Below, in pieces: positions 7,822 to 17,047 of a DNA stretch of 64,000 nucleotides. The notes below the pieces were generated by a model. That model did no database searches. It saw nothing but the letters and a program-made list of their open reading frames with translations, and had not been told where the DNA came from. The stretch's first letter is position 1. Every line of letters begins with the position of its first letter. Position numbers and translations under genes: made by a program. Origin of the DNA: CAKRJP01 sp963634745 (GTDB lineage Bacteria; Bacillota; Clostridia; Lachnospirales; Lachnospiraceae); NCBI GenBank assembly GCA_963634745.1, contig CAVHCX010000007.1, positions 1 to 64,000 of the forward strand, in the 5' to 3' direction.

Positions 7822-9579
7822 ATGACTGAAGAAATCTTAAGCACAGTCAGCTCTCAGATTTTCGGTGTCTGGTTCCTGATCGGAGCCGCATTGGTATTCT
7901 GGATGCAAGCTGGTTTTGCAATGGTGGAGGCTGGTTTTACCAGAGCTAAAAATACTGGTAATATTTTGATGAAGAACCTGATGGACTTCTGTATCGGTAC
8001 TGTAGTATTTATTATCATTGGTTTTGGCCTGTTACTTGGCGAAGATATGATGGGAATCATCGGAAAACCAGGTTTAGACATTTTTACAAATTATGCTAAT
8101 TTCCCATGGTCATCATTTGTATTTAACTTGGTATTCTGTGCTACAACAGCAACCATCGTCTCAGGAGCTATGGCTGAACGTACAAAGTTCTTATCCTACT
8201 GCATTTATTCCGGAGTCATCTCCGCTGTTATTTATCCGGTAGAAGCTCACTGGATCTGGGGTGGCGGCTGGTTATCACAGATCGGCTTCCATGATTATGC
8301 AGGATCCACAGCCATCCACATGGTTGGTGGTATCTCAGCCCTCATCGGTGCTGCAATGCTTGGACCTCGTATCGGTAAGTTCTCAAGAAACAGCAAGGGT
8401 GAGATCACTAAGGTAAATGCTTTCCCTGGCCACAACCTTCCGCTTGGATGTTTAGGTGTATTCATTCTCTGGTTAGGCTGGTACGGATTTAACGGTGCTG
8501 CTGCTACTACTGTAGACGAACTTGCTTCTATCTTCGTTACTACAACAATCGCACCGGCAATCGCAACTGTCGTATGTATGGTATTTACTTGGGTTAAATA
8601 TGGTAAGCCGGATATTTCTATGTGTCTGAATGCTTCCCTGGCTGGTCTTGTAGCAATCACAGCTCCTTGTGATGTTACCGATGCCTTTGGTGCTATTGTA
8701 ATCGGTGCAGTTTCCGGAGTTTTAGTAGTCTTTGGTGTATGGCTCTTAGACGAAGTCTTAAGAGTGGATGATCCTGTAGGTGCTGTAGCTGTTCATATGA
8801 TGAACGGAATCTGGGGTACCATTGCAGTTGGTTTATTTGCAACTGATACTGCTCCTGGATTTGTAACAGCCGGCATCAAAGAAGGTCTTTTCTATGGCGG
8901 CGGTTTCGCTCAGTTAGGTTTACAGCTTGTAGGTTTCGCATCTGTTGCCGCTTGGACAGCTGTTACTATCACAATCGCTTTTACAGTCATCAAGGCTACC
9001 GTTGGTCTTCGTGTTTCTGAGGAAGAGGAAATTATTGGTCTGGATCCTGTAGAGCATGGTCTTCCATCTGCTTACTCTGGATTTAGTATCATGGATGTAT
9101 CTAACACCATGACAATGTCTGTAAATGAAAATACAGATTTAGGCGAGAGCAATTACCTGAATGCATCTGATGTTCAGAAGGCTGCTGCAGTTCCTGTAAC
9201 AAATACAAGGCTTACAGCTGACACTGGCATGTATAAGGTTGTAATCATTGCTAAATTATCTCGCTACGATAAGCTGAGAAAAGCAATGAATGACCTTGGT
9301 GTAACCGGTATGACTGTTACACAGGTTATGGGTTGTGGAATCCAGAAGGGTGCCGGAGAACTTTACCGTGGAGCTGAAATTGATGCTACCCTTCTTCCAA
9401 AGGTTAAGTTGGAAGTTGTTGTTGGTAATATCCCGGTAGAAAAAGTTATCGAGACTGCAAAGAAAACTCTTTACACCGGTCACATCGGTGATGGTAAGAT
9501 CTTTGTTTACAACGTAGATCGCGTTGTAAAGGTTCGTACCGGAGAGCAGGATTTAGCTGCATTAAAGGATGTTGAATAA
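7822..9579 (+). CDS. amt: Ammonium transporter fused to a C-terminal P-II (GlnK-like) domain
   Basis: The ATG at 7822 follows AAAAGGAGGATC; in-frame start-like codons further upstream lie inside the leader hairpins. Residues ~1-430 form an 11-helix Amt channel: FWMQAGFAMVEAGFTRAKN, the twin-histidine regions around AIHMVGG and VHMMNGIWG, and GAMAERTKF. Residues ~475-585 form a complete P-II domain beginning MYKVVIIAKLSRYDKLRKAMNDLGV, with a T-loop KGAGELYRGAEIDATLLPKV and the C-terminal GDGKIFVYNVDRVVKVRTGE. The T-loop lacks the tyrosine that is uridylylated in many P-II proteins. Fusing channel and sensor should let nucleotide/2-oxoglutarate binding gate ammonium uptake directly. Confidence 0.93.
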   Translation: MTEEILSTVSSQIFGVWFLIGAALVFWMQAGFAMVEAGFTRAKNTGNILMKNLMDFCIGTVVFIIIGFGLLLGEDMMGIIGKPGLDIFTNYANFPWSSFVFNLVFCATTATIVSGAMAERTKFLSYCIYSGVISAVIYPVEAHWIWGGGWLSQIGFHDYAGSTAIHMVGGISALIGAAMLGPRIGKFSRNSKGEITKVNAFPGHNLPLGCLGVFILWLGWYGFNGAAATTVDELASIFVTTTIAPAIATVVCMVFTWVKYGKPDISMCLNASLAGLVAITAPCDVTDAFGAIVIGAVSGVLVVFGVWLLDEVLRVDDPVGAVAVHMMNGIWGTIAVGLFATDTAPGFVTAGIKEGLFYGGGFAQLGLQLVGFASVAAWTAVTITIAFTVIKATVGLRVSEEEEIIGLDPVEHGLPSAYSGFSIMDVSNTMTMSVNENTDLGESNYLNASDVQKAAAVPVTNTRLTADTGMYKVVIIAKLSRYDKLRKAMNDLGVTGMTVTQVMGCGIQKGAGELYRGAEIDATLLPKVKLEVVVGNIPVEKVIETAKKTLYTGHIGDGKIFVYNVDRVVKVRTGEQDLAALKDVE

Positions 9580-9612
9580 AATCCATTATAGCTAAATCAA
9601 ATCCTATAAAGA

Positions 9613-9654
9613 TAAAAAAAGATCTAATGTCCGGATGGACATTAGATCTTTTTT
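9613..9654. terminator. Bidirectional terminator between amt and the 3D-domain gene
   Basis: The AAAAAAGATCTAATGTCC arm pairs perfectly with GGACATTAGATCTTTTTT around a GGAT loop. A-runs on one side and T-runs on the other allow it to serve both convergent genes. Confidence 0.85.
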
Positions 9655-9678
9655 ATTTACTGGATTTACTTAAGAGAT

Positions 9679-10782
9679 TTACCAATCTGTATAGATATCA
9701 ATATTTCCCGATCCGCTTCCGCAGTCATAAACCTTGGCCGTTCCAAGAGAAGTTTCTACTACTGTACCCTTGGCATAATCATCACTTGCTACTACGATAT
9801 AACCATCTACATCTCTTACGGTTCCGTCACTGGCTACATGCCTTCCGGGAATATTAAGTCCTCCGCCCGGAAGTACTCTCTGGGAGTAATAGGTCTCTGT
9901 ATGATCTCCAAAGGTGATTCGACCTGCCGAAGGAGTAAGGCCTCCTGCCGGTATCACATAGTCTCCATAAGAAGTACCTTCTGTACTGGTATTGGTATTC
10001 ACCTGAGTAGAGCCGCTAGAGCTTGCTGAGCTACTAGAAGAATTTGAAGCTGCCTGGGCTGCCAGTGCCGCTGCCGCCTGGGCCTTGGCCGCTGCCTGCC
10101 TTTCTGCCTCTTCCTTAGCCGCCTTTTCCTTGGCCGCTGCTTCCTTAGCTGCTGTCAGCTTATTTTGAAATTCCTTCAAATTGGTAGATGTTGCATCTGC
10201 CTTTGCCTGGAGAGCATCCTGCTCCTTTTCCAGTTCCTCCTGAAGGCTTGCTAATTCTTCCTGCTCTTCTTTAAGGTCCTCTTCCTGGGTCTCAATACCT
10301 TCTCTGACTTTCACTAAATTCTGCAGCATCTCTCTGTCGTACTCTGTAATATTCTGAATAAAATCTGCTTTATTTAGAAAGTCCGACATACTGTCTGCTT
10401 CACACAGCATGGTTAGCAAGGTCGTGGATCCGTTCTCGTACATGAACTGGATCCTGCTTTTCATATTTTCATATTGGGTTTCTTCATTATTACGCGAAAT
10501 CCGTAGAGAGGCTTCCAAACGGTATACCTCGTTATCTGCCGCCTGGATCTTATCCTCTGTATCTGAAATCTTTGTTCCAATCTCCACCAGTTCGGAATTA
10601 TAACCCTCCAGCTCCTTTTGCAGGCTGTTGGTTTGTTTTTCCAAGCTAGAAACATCATCCGCTGCATACGCCGGCATAGTGGCCAGTGTCATACCGAATG
10701 CACAGACTAGGGATAGGCCCAAGCTGGTCATTCGCTTCCTATGCATACTCATATAAATATTCGTTCCTTTCTCTTTTTGCAT
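9679..10782 (-). CDS. Secreted coiled-coil protein with C-terminal 3D domain
   Basis: The protein has a signal peptide (RKRMTSLGLSLVCAFGMTLATMPAYA). A long coiled coil with the CwlO/PcsB N-terminal pattern follows (SLEKQTNSLQKELEGYN, then MKSRIQFMYENG, typical of peptidoglycan-hydrolase regulators), then an Ala/Lys/Glu linker and a Ser-rich spacer. The last ~75 residues form a 3D (Asp-Asp-Asp) domain: GDHTETYYSQRVLPGGGLNIPGRH, VRDVDGYIVVAS and NIDIYTDW. 3D domains resemble the lytic-transglycosylase MltA fold, so it probably acts on peptidoglycan in cell separation. An alternative ATG at 10752 has an equally good ribosome-binding site. Confidence 0.8.
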   Translation of the reverse strand: MQKEKGTNIYMSMHRKRMTSLGLSLVCAFGMTLATMPAYAADDVSSLEKQTNSLQKELEGYNSELVEIGTKISDTEDKIQAADNEVYRLEASLRISRNNEETQYENMKSRIQFMYENGSTTLLTMLCEADSMSDFLNKADFIQNITEYDREMLQNLVKVREGIETQEEDLKEEQEELASLQEELEKEQDALQAKADATSTNLKEFQNKLTAAKEAAAKEKAAKEEAERQAAAKAQAAAALAAQAASNSSSSSASSSGSTQVNTNTSTEGTSYGDYVIPAGGLTPSAGRITFGDHTETYYSQRVLPGGGLNIPGRHVASDGTVRDVDGYIVVASDDYAKGTVVETSLGTAKVYDCGSGSGNIDIYTDW

Positions 10783-10978
10783 CGAAGACTTTCTTCCTCG
10801 ATCATTAAAATGCGAAATTCAAAAGTTAACAACGGCTATTATAAAGCATTTGCCCCAAATATGCAAGTCTAAGGGGCCTGGCCTTTAGCGGTCTAAAGCA
10901 GGTTCTCGCGTTTCGCTTCTATTTTTTACTTGTCATATAGTTTTAAAAACTATATAATAAACACATCGAGGTGATAAA

Positions 10979-11596
10979 ATGAAAACAGATACAAAAGACA
11001 TGTTAAGAAAGATCCTCTCCGGTATCTCAAATATTGATTATGTGGAGGCAGGAGATATTCCTAACATTAACCTATACATGGATCAGGTAACCACATTTAT
11101 GGATGAAGGTTTTGCTTCCACCAAGCGGTATCCGGAGGATAAGATTCTTACAAAAACTATGATCAATAATTATGCAAAGAACAATCTTCTGCCGCCACCT
11201 GTAAAAAAGAAGTATTCCAAAGAGCATATTCTTGCTATGATCTTTATTTATTATCTAAAGAATATTCTCTCTATTAAAGATATCGAAACACTTCTCAATC
11301 CCATTACAGAAAAGTATTTCCATGATGATTCCACTTTCGGAATTTCTGATATTTACCAGGAAATCCTGGATATGGAAAAGGAGCGGATACCTTCGGTTCA
11401 GAAGGATATTATAAAATCCTACAAAAAAGCACTGGAGCAATTTAAGGATGTAGAAGAACTGACAGAGGAAGAACTCGAGGAGCTTCAAACCTTCGCCTTT
11501 ATTTGCAATCTCAGTTTTGATGTCTATATTAAGAAACAGCTGATTGAACAGCTGATTGATGAGCTCCCGGAGCCTCAACACAAGAAACATAAATAA
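10979..11596 (+). CDS. DUF1836 domain-containing protein
   Basis: This 205-residue soluble protein resembles the DUF1836 family of Clostridia and Bacilli. An N-terminal helical part (residues ~20-110) looks like a winged-helix/MerR-like region: YMDQVTTFMDEGF, LTKTMINNYAKNNLLPPPVKKKYSKEHILAMIFIYYLK. An acidic helical C-terminus follows. DUF1836 members are thought to be DNA-binding regulators, but no target is known. A GAGGTG ribosome-binding site precedes the ATG. It stands alone, followed by a bidirectional terminator. Confidence 0.75.
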   Translation: MKTDTKDMLRKILSGISNIDYVEAGDIPNINLYMDQVTTFMDEGFASTKRYPEDKILTKTMINNYAKNNLLPPPVKKKYSKEHILAMIFIYYLKNILSIKDIETLLNPITEKYFHDDSTFGISDIYQEILDMEKERIPSVQKDIIKSYKKALEQFKDVEELTEEELEELQTFAFICNLSFDVYIKKQLIEQLIDELPEPQHKKHK

Positions 11597-11621
11597 GAAA
11601 GTCATAAATAAAAAAAGTCAT

Positions 11622-11652
11622 AAAAAAGGGAACTCCTGCGAGTTCCTTTTTT
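11622..11652. terminator. Bidirectional terminator
   Basis: AAAAAAGGGAACTC (11622-11635) pairs with GAGTTCCTTTTTT (11640-11652) around a CTGC loop. It separates the convergent DUF1836 and TetR genes. Confidence 0.85.
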
Positions 11653-11683
11653 AATCTCAAATATTTTAATCTTCAGTTATAAT

Positions 11684-12292
11684 CTAGAGACCTTCTCTTA
11701 AAAATCTCATATATAGTTCAAAGTCTCTGCTTCCGTAATATCCCAGAGAAAACTTACCTTCTCGGATGCACCAATCCATCAAAATGCCTCGATCGGTAAC
11801 CAGGACCATATGGGCGATTTCTTCCACTGTCAGATCAGATCGAATCTGGTGGCGTTTCTGTCCTTCCTCAATAATATTCTTAACCAATTTCACATAATAC
11901 CTATCAGGGTTCATAAAACAATCCTGGCGCTTGTACAAAAGCTGTGCCTGGTAAAGTCTCCCTAAAAGCTCCGGTGCAATATTGGTTTCTGTATAATAAT
12001 ATGCATATTGAGCGATTTGCTGAAGCTGTACATAGCAATCCAGATTCTTATCCATATTGTCATAGAATTTCTTATATTCCCCATCCCAAATGGCATATAA
12101 AGAATCCAAAAGTTCGTCCTTCGCACTGAAATAATAATAAAAACCACCCTTGGATGTATTGGCCTTTTTTATAATATCATTCACCGTGGTCTTCTCATAT
12201 CCTTTTTCATGAAACAGGTCCCAGGCTGCATCTACAATTCTCGCTCTGGTATCATCTTTATAATCTTGTTTCTCTTGATTTTCTTGACTCAT
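11684..12292 (-). CDS. TetR-family transcriptional regulator
   Basis: The protein has an N-terminal TetR helix-turn-helix (residues ~12-60): RIVDAAWDLFHEKGYEKTTVNDIIKKANTSKGGFYYYF and KDELL. A ~140-residue C-terminal ligand-binding domain without close resemblance to a named subgroup follows. The ATG at 12292 has AAAGGTGGGG in front; a GTG four codons upstream overlaps that site and is less likely. No divergent target gene is adjacent, so the ligand and regulon cannot be inferred. It is probably autoregulated, as is common in the family. Confidence 0.85.
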   Translation of the reverse strand: MSQENQEKQDYKDDTRARIVDAAWDLFHEKGYEKTTVNDIIKKANTSKGGFYYYFSAKDELLDSLYAIWDGEYKKFYDNMDKNLDCYVQLQQIAQYAYYYTETNIAPELLGRLYQAQLLYKRQDCFMNPDRYYVKLVKNIIEEGQKRHQIRSDLTVEEIAHMVLVTDRGILMDWCIREGKFSLGYYGSRDFELYMRFLREGL

Positions 12293-12380
12293 TTTGTTCC
12301 CCACCTTTAAATATAATATCTAATTCCCCAAATAGGTAGCATACATGGGTCAATTATAACACATTCATTTCAAATTAAAA

Positions 12381-12438
12381 AGCAACCTTTCAAATATTCA
12401 ACCAGTCTATCAACTAGTAAATATTTGAAGGGTTGCCT
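12381..12438 (-). terminator. Terminator of the YerC gene
   Basis: A long inverted repeat (AAGGCAACC...AAATATT with AATATTTGAAAGGTTGCTT on the minus strand) is followed by a T-run toward lower coordinates. It lies just downstream of the YerC-family gene. Confidence 0.75.
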
Positions 12439-12452
12439 TCTCATCCTTTGTC

Positions 12453-12752
12453 CTACTCTTCTGATTTCTTGTCAATCCGCTCAAATACCATATCATATCC
12501 ATCATTACCATAGTTTAAGGATCGATTCACACGACTGATGGTTGCGGTGGAGGCTCCTGTCTGTTCAGCGATCTCAAGATAGGTCCTGTGTTCTCTAAGC
12601 ATCTTTGCTACCTCAAATCTCTGAGACAGGGACAAAAGCTCATTGATGGTACAAATGTCCTCAAAAAATGTATAACACTCTTCCTTACTCTCCAAACTTA
12701 AAATCCCCTGAAACAAATAGTCTACCGCTTCAGTTCTGATTTTCTTACTCAT
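12453..12752 (-). CDS. TrpR/YerC-YecD family regulator
   Basis: The protein has 99 residues, the usual length for YerC/YecD. The Trp-repressor fold is recognisable: LLSLSQRFEVAKMLREHRTYLEIAEQTGASTATISRVNRSLNYG forms the helix-turn-helix. Members of this family occur in most Firmicutes, often near pcrA and purine or DNA-metabolism genes. The ligand is unknown. It has its own ribosome-binding site (AAGGAGATAT) and terminator, so it is monocistronic. Confidence 0.85.
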   Translation of the reverse strand: MSKKIRTEAVDYLFQGILSLESKEECYTFFEDICTINELLSLSQRFEVAKMLREHRTYLEIAEQTGASTATISRVNRSLNYGNDGYDMVFERIDKKSEE

Positions 12753-12875
12753 ACCTTATATATCTCCTTCACGAACGTTACATACAGTGACATTTTAGCA
12801 CATTAAATTCATGAAGTCTATATTTCGAGATATATTTTCTAAACTGTATTTCTAAGCAGCCTTTTTTAGAAATTC

Positions 12876-13616
12876 TCAGGATTCCAGCAGCTGCCTTAAG
12901 ATTTTAAGTTTTTCTCTGCTGACGGGCAACATATTCTTTTCATAGCCATGCATTCTTAGATTAAAGCTATTATTTCCCCAGGGAAATACCTCCGAAACTT
13001 TATCTATATTGATCAGATAACTTTTATGGATTCTAAAAAATCTTCCTCCCCTTAGCTTCTTTTCATATTCTCCGATGGTCCGACTGTCACTGTAGGCATT
13101 GGTTCCTGTATAGACCATGCAGCCACGGTTATAGGTTTCTATGTAAACAATGTTCTCCACGTCTTCAAAAATGGTTTTGCTACCTATGTTAATAGCAATC
13201 CTTTTGGGTGGTGTTTGATTCTTTTTCTCTTCCTCTTCCTGCTTTTTTATCTGTCCCTGTTTTCGCTCTTGCAAGCGATCTACTACCTTCTGCAAACGTT
13301 TGGAAGAAAATGGTTTCATTATGTAGTCGTCCACTCCCAGCTCAAAGGCCTGGATTGCATACTCCGAGTATGCTGTCACAAATACAATCTGCAGTCCCGT
13401 CTGCATATTTTTGATAGCATTCACCAGCGCTGTTCCCGAGATATCTCCTAGATTAATATCCAAAAAGAGAATATCTAGGGCTTCCTTTTCTATAAGCTCC
13501 AATGTTTTCGCCCCGCTGTCAGCCTCAAAAAATTCTGCCACGGGCATAAGCTCTGATAACTGGTGTTTTAGCTCACTTCTTGCCGGTCGTTCATCATCTA
13601 TAATTCCAATTCTCAT
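12876..13616 (-). CDS. LytTR-family response regulator
   Basis: The receiver domain (residues ~1-120) has MRIGIIDDERPAR, phosphoacceptor aspartate in ILFLDINLGDISG and the conserved lysine in YIMKPFSSKRL. After a Lys/Gln/Glu-rich linker comes a LytTR DNA-binding domain (IVYIETYNRGCMVYTG, then FFRIHKSYLINIDKVSEV). The ATG at 13616 follows AGAAGGAAG and lies within the last codons of the sensor gene (23-bp overlap), so the pair is translationally coupled. It probably binds direct repeats such as those found upstream of the dicarboxylate symporter at 17048-17102. Confidence 0.9.
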   Translation of the reverse strand: MRIGIIDDERPARSELKHQLSELMPVAEFFEADSGAKTLELIEKEALDILFLDINLGDISGTALVNAIKNMQTGLQIVFVTAYSEYAIQAFELGVDDYIMKPFSSKRLQKVVDRLQERKQGQIKKQEEEEKKNQTPPKRIAINIGSKTIFEDVENIVYIETYNRGCMVYTGTNAYSDSRTIGEYEKKLRGGRFFRIHKSYLINIDKVSEVFPWGNNSFNLRMHGYEKNMLPVSREKLKILRQLLES

Positions 13617-15504
13617 AGCTTCCTTCTCTTTCTTTTTTAAATTCCATGCTAACGCTACTTCCCTTGCTGCCACTGACGATTCGAAGGCCTTCCCCTTCCC
13701 CGTAAATATTTTTCAAACGTTTATCAACATTGCTAAGCCCAATACTGTTTCCGATGGGCAAGCCCTCATGTAAGCGCTCCAGAACTTCTTTAGGGAATCC
13801 TCTTCCTTGGTCGCTGATTTCTACCAAATAACTTTCCTTCAGTTCCTGAATCTTAATTTTCACCCTTCGTTTTCCATCCGGACTGATTCCATGGCGCACT
13901 GCATTTTCCACAATAGGCTGCAAAATCAAAACCGGAACCTTTATGTCTATTCTAGGAGAAATTTCATAGCTTACGATTAACTTATCCTCAAATCTTGCTC
14001 TCTCAATTTCCAGATAATCAATGACATGGGAAAGTTCATCCGATAAGGACACCATATAAACCTCGCCGTGTAGGTTATAACGAAAATAATCTGCCAAGGT
14101 AACAAGAAGCTCCCTGGCCCTATCCGGGTCTTCCCTACAAACACTGGATATAGTATTAAGCGCATTAAAAAGAAAATGTGGATTCACTTGAAATTGCAAG
14201 GCCTTAAATTCTGCCTTCTGGAGCATGAGCTGTCTTTTTTCTAATTCCCCTACGGCCATCTGATAAGATACAATGGTTGCCAGATTGCCAATCATATCCA
14301 ACTCGCTTTTTCTTCCTGTCCATTGCTTTTTCATAAATACCAGCAAACACCCCTTAGGTTTTCCCTCTATCATAAAGGGAGCGGCTACCACAGAGCACTC
14401 TCTCATGGTTCTATACCAGGGACTGCTTTTGGGGATGGGAAAGACTGTAACCATCTCCCCTCTTTCCATAGCTAAGGCAGCAATTTCCGGAATATTCCAC
14501 AAACGCCTAATATTATTAGCCGCCTCATTTTGCTCTTTATTTTGCTCTTTATTTTGCTCTTTATTTTGCTCTTTACAGCCTTCTTTATATAATCCTTTAC
14601 TTCTTATAGCCTCCTCTAATTCTTCTGAATTTTCCCAGGCATTTTCCGGCAATCCCAAAGCCTGCCAGGACTCTTTTAGGTCTTCCATATGGTCCATGGG
14701 ACTTTTAACATCCATGTCTGCCATGATTTTCCAGGCAAGCATTTCTTTACAATCCATGATCATGGCTCCAACCCATCCGGTTTCTTCAATAATTAAATTG
14801 ACCAGACGATTCATTGGCTCGCCTTTTACCAGATCATTTTGAAAAATAGGCATGCAATGCTTGGTCAGTTCCAGCATTTGCTGCAGCTGTCTGCTATTTG
14901 CAATATCCTGCCTTACAAATACGGTATTAAAGCATGATACAAAGAGCAAGATCCCAATGGAATTCATAAGGATCATAGGCACTGCCGCGTCAACAATGGC
15001 TGAGACAGCTACCTGAATGGAAACCGTAACGCGGATCAAGGTAACCATCTCCACCACTTCCCCAAAACAGGCCAACACAAAAAGATCTCTATATTTCCAC
15101 CGCCCTCTCTGAAAGTAAGGATAAAATCCGGCTCCCAAAAGGCCGCACAAGAGGGTGGAAAAGGCAGCACTTTTTGCAAAACTAGTGGGGATAAAAAAAA
15201 ACAATACGTACAAGGCTCCGATACAAGAAGATAAAAAGCCCACCACCGGACCGCCCAAAAGTCCAGCCGCAATGGCTCCTATGGCCTTTGTATCTAAGCG
15301 GTAACTTCCTATATTGACGCCAATAGCTGTTGATAAAATAATAATTCCACCAAAAATCAGGGATAGCATTAGAATCTGTTCCCACCGTCTTCGCTCATTG
15401 GAAATGGCCTCCTGTATGGGCCGAAATCTGGAAAGGATCTCCGCTACCAATGTCAATACTGCAATATTACTAACTAATTTTGAAATTAATTCCTGGTTGG
15501 TCAT
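13594..15504 (-). CDS. LytS-type membrane sensor histidine kinase
   Basis: The protein has 636 residues. The N-terminus (~1-200) has five to six hydrophobic helices of the 5TM-5TMR_LYT sensor class, including GLLGGPVVGFLSSCIGALY. A cytoplasmic GAF-like region follows (~215-400), interrupted by a KEQN repeat. The kinase has the intact phosphoacceptor motif NPHFLFNALNTI, the N-box ENAVRHG and the G-box DQGRGF. It is the cognate partner of the overlapping LytTR regulator. Relatives sense extracellular pyruvate or related carboxylates, and the dicarboxylate symporter gene immediately upstream fits that role. Confidence 0.9.
   Translation of the reverse strand: MTNQELISKLVSNIAVLTLVAEILSRFRPIQEAISNERRRWEQILMLSLIFGGIIILSTAIGVNIGSYRLDTKAIGAIAAGLLGGPVVGFLSSCIGALYVLFFFIPTSFAKSAAFSTLLCGLLGAGFYPYFQRGRWKYRDLFVLACFGEVVEMVTLIRVTVSIQVAVSAIVDAAVPMILMNSIGILLFVSCFNTVFVRQDIANSRQLQQMLELTKHCMPIFQNDLVKGEPMNRLVNLIIEETGWVGAMIMDCKEMLAWKIMADMDVKSPMDHMEDLKESWQALGLPENAWENSEELEEAIRSKGLYKEGCKEQNKEQNKEQNKEQNEAANNIRRLWNIPEIAALAMERGEMVTVFPIPKSSPWYRTMRECSVVAAPFMIEGKPKGCLLVFMKKQWTGRKSELDMIGNLATIVSYQMAVGELEKRQLMLQKAEFKALQFQVNPHFLFNALNTISSVCREDPDRARELLVTLADYFRYNLHGEVYMVSLSDELSHVIDYLEIERARFEDKLIVSYEISPRIDIKVPVLILQPIVENAVRHGISPDGKRRVKIKIQELKESYLVEISDQGRGFPKEVLERLHEGLPIGNSIGLSNVDKRLKNIYGEGEGLRIVSGSKGSSVSMEFKKEREGSYENWNYR
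14527..14574. repeat. Four perfect 12-bp tandem repeats inside the LytS gene
   Basis: The unit ATTTTGCTCTTT occurs four times in a row, encoding (KEQN)x4 on the minus strand. It sits in a charged linker of the sensor's cytoplasmic part. Gain or loss of units would keep the frame. Confidence 0.9.
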
Positions 15505-15615
15505 TTTATGGCTCCTATGGTTTTTTAATTCCTTACACCTATTCTAAAACCCTAAAATAAAAAATTCAATTCTAATTACCGTCTGTCTTCCCTAGTCTTC
15601 TCTATAAAAATGGAG

Positions 15616-15662
15616 AGGAAAAAGCCCCTGACATGGGCATCCCACATCAGAGGCTCTTTCCT
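15616..15662 (-). terminator. Terminator between the symporter and the LytS/LytTR operon
   Basis: AGGAAAAAGCCCCTGA-like and TCAGAGGCTCTTTCCT arms pair over about 16 positions. The T-rich side faces the minus-strand direction, so it would end the symporter transcript before the lytS gene. Confidence 0.7.
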
Positions 15663-15708
15663 AGTTATGTATGATTTTTTCGATAACGGCTAATTAAATA
15701 TTTTATTT

Positions 15709-16956
15709 TTAGTAGCTAAGGCTCTTCTTCTCATCAAACACATCATGGTCTAACTCTCCAAGTTTATTAGCTACCAACATTCCAACCATAACATCTACAT
15801 CTACATTCATTAAGGTACGGAACATTCCTGCAAACCAGTCGATTCCAATCAATACTGCGATGCTGTCTAAGGACAGGCCTAGGGAACTGGCTAAGAATGT
15901 ATAGACAATTACTGAACCACCCGGAACAGAAATAGTTCCCAGACACATGAGGCAGGAAAGCAATATGGCCATTCCCATCTGATAAGGGCTCATAGTGGCT
16001 CCTGTTGCCTGTGCCATAAAAAAGATTGCTGCCACATAGCACTGGGCTGCACCACAGCTATTCATAGACATAGTAATGGGACCCGTAAAATCAGCCACCT
16101 TACGGCTTACACCAAACTTTGTAACCTCATCCTCGATTTTCGTCGGAAGGCAGATGGCTCCGGAAGTCGTAGTCACAGCCATAATAGACATTTTCGCAAA
16201 TTTCTTTGGCATCTTAAAAAGATTTACTTTACACAAGGCTGCAGTAAGGGGCGTAAATAATATAAATTGAATGGCATCTCCAATTAAAAGAACCAACAAA
16301 AATTTCAGCATTGGAATAATCACCTTGATTCCGGTAGATCCGGCAACATTTGCTAATAAGCAAAAGATACCAACAGGTGCTACTAACATAACATTTTTAA
16401 TAATGTTTGTAATAACTGCATTGAGGCTTGTTACCCAATCAACAATGATGCGATTTCCCGAATCTTTTGCATATGCTCCCATAGCCACGCCAAAGAATAA
16501 GGCAAATACAATACAAGGCACCATAGAACCATCCGCCATGGATGATACAATGTTGGTAGGTACAAAATTCAGGATGGTTTCCTGAAGGGAGGTCGATTCC
16601 ACCGTCTGCTCTGCCAACTGATCTGCACCTGATAAAGTAATTCCAAGTCCCGGCTTAAAGAGGATCGATAGAATTGCTCCTAACCCTGCAGATACCAGGG
16701 TAAATCCGATGATCCATTTAAATGTATGAAATCCCATTTTTCCAACATCCTGTCCGTCACCGCTTCCTACTGCCCCTGCCACGGCAGACATAACCAGCAA
16801 TACCACCGACATCTGGATCAAACGAATAAAGATATCTCCGATAAATTTCAAATTAGTGGCCCACTCGCCAACCACGCTTCCAAACACAATTCCGCCTACA
16901 GTGGCAATCAATATCTGAGTGGTAAGGGACACTGAAAATTTTTTCTTTTTCTCCAT
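15709..16956 (-). CDS. Sodium:dicarboxylate/amino-acid symporter (DAACS family)
   Basis: This ~415-residue membrane carrier has the glutamate/C4-dicarboxylate symporter architecture: eight helices and two re-entrant loops. Diagnostic segments are the serine-rich loop TTTSGAICLPTKIEDEV (HP1) and MSMNSCGAAQCY (helix 7, where many relatives have NMDGT) before the HP2 region SVPGGSVIV. The unusual helix-7 motif resembles the SstT and short-carboxylate branches, so the substrate could be serine, threonine or a small dicarboxylate. The ATG at 16956 has AGAAGG at a good distance; the GTG three codons upstream overlaps it. Upstream direct repeats suggest control by the adjacent LytS/LytTR pair. Confidence 0.85.
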   Translation of the reverse strand: MEKKKKFSVSLTTQILIATVGGIVFGSVVGEWATNLKFIGDIFIRLIQMSVVLLVMSAVAGAVGSGDGQDVGKMGFHTFKWIIGFTLVSAGLGAILSILFKPGLGITLSGADQLAEQTVESTSLQETILNFVPTNIVSSMADGSMVPCIVFALFFGVAMGAYAKDSGNRIIVDWVTSLNAVITNIIKNVMLVAPVGIFCLLANVAGSTGIKVIIPMLKFLLVLLIGDAIQFILFTPLTAALCKVNLFKMPKKFAKMSIMAVTTTSGAICLPTKIEDEVTKFGVSRKVADFTGPITMSMNSCGAAQCYVAAIFFMAQATGATMSPYQMGMAILLSCLMCLGTISVPGGSVIVYTFLASSLGLSLDSIAVLIGIDWFAGMFRTLMNVDVDVMVGMLVANKLGELDHDVFDEKKSLSY

Positions 16957-17018
16957 AAACTTCACCTTCTTACCCTTTCCTTTTTATTAATCCCTCTCAA
17001 ATCTATAGGTTTATTTTA

Positions 17019-17041
17019 TACTTTTTTTATAATCCCTCAAT
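17019..17041 (-). promoter_or_regulatory. Candidate symporter promoter
   Basis: On the minus strand TTGAGG is followed after about 16 bp by TAAAAT. It lies immediately downstream of the repeat box at 17048-17060. Exact spacing is my count and could be off by one. Confidence 0.5.
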
Positions 17042-17047
17042 AGATTC

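Noticed and set aside
14273..14842. A 189-codon open frame on the plus strand antisense to lytS
   Set aside because: It is a shadow of the LytS gene, has no ribosome-binding site and no family resemblance.
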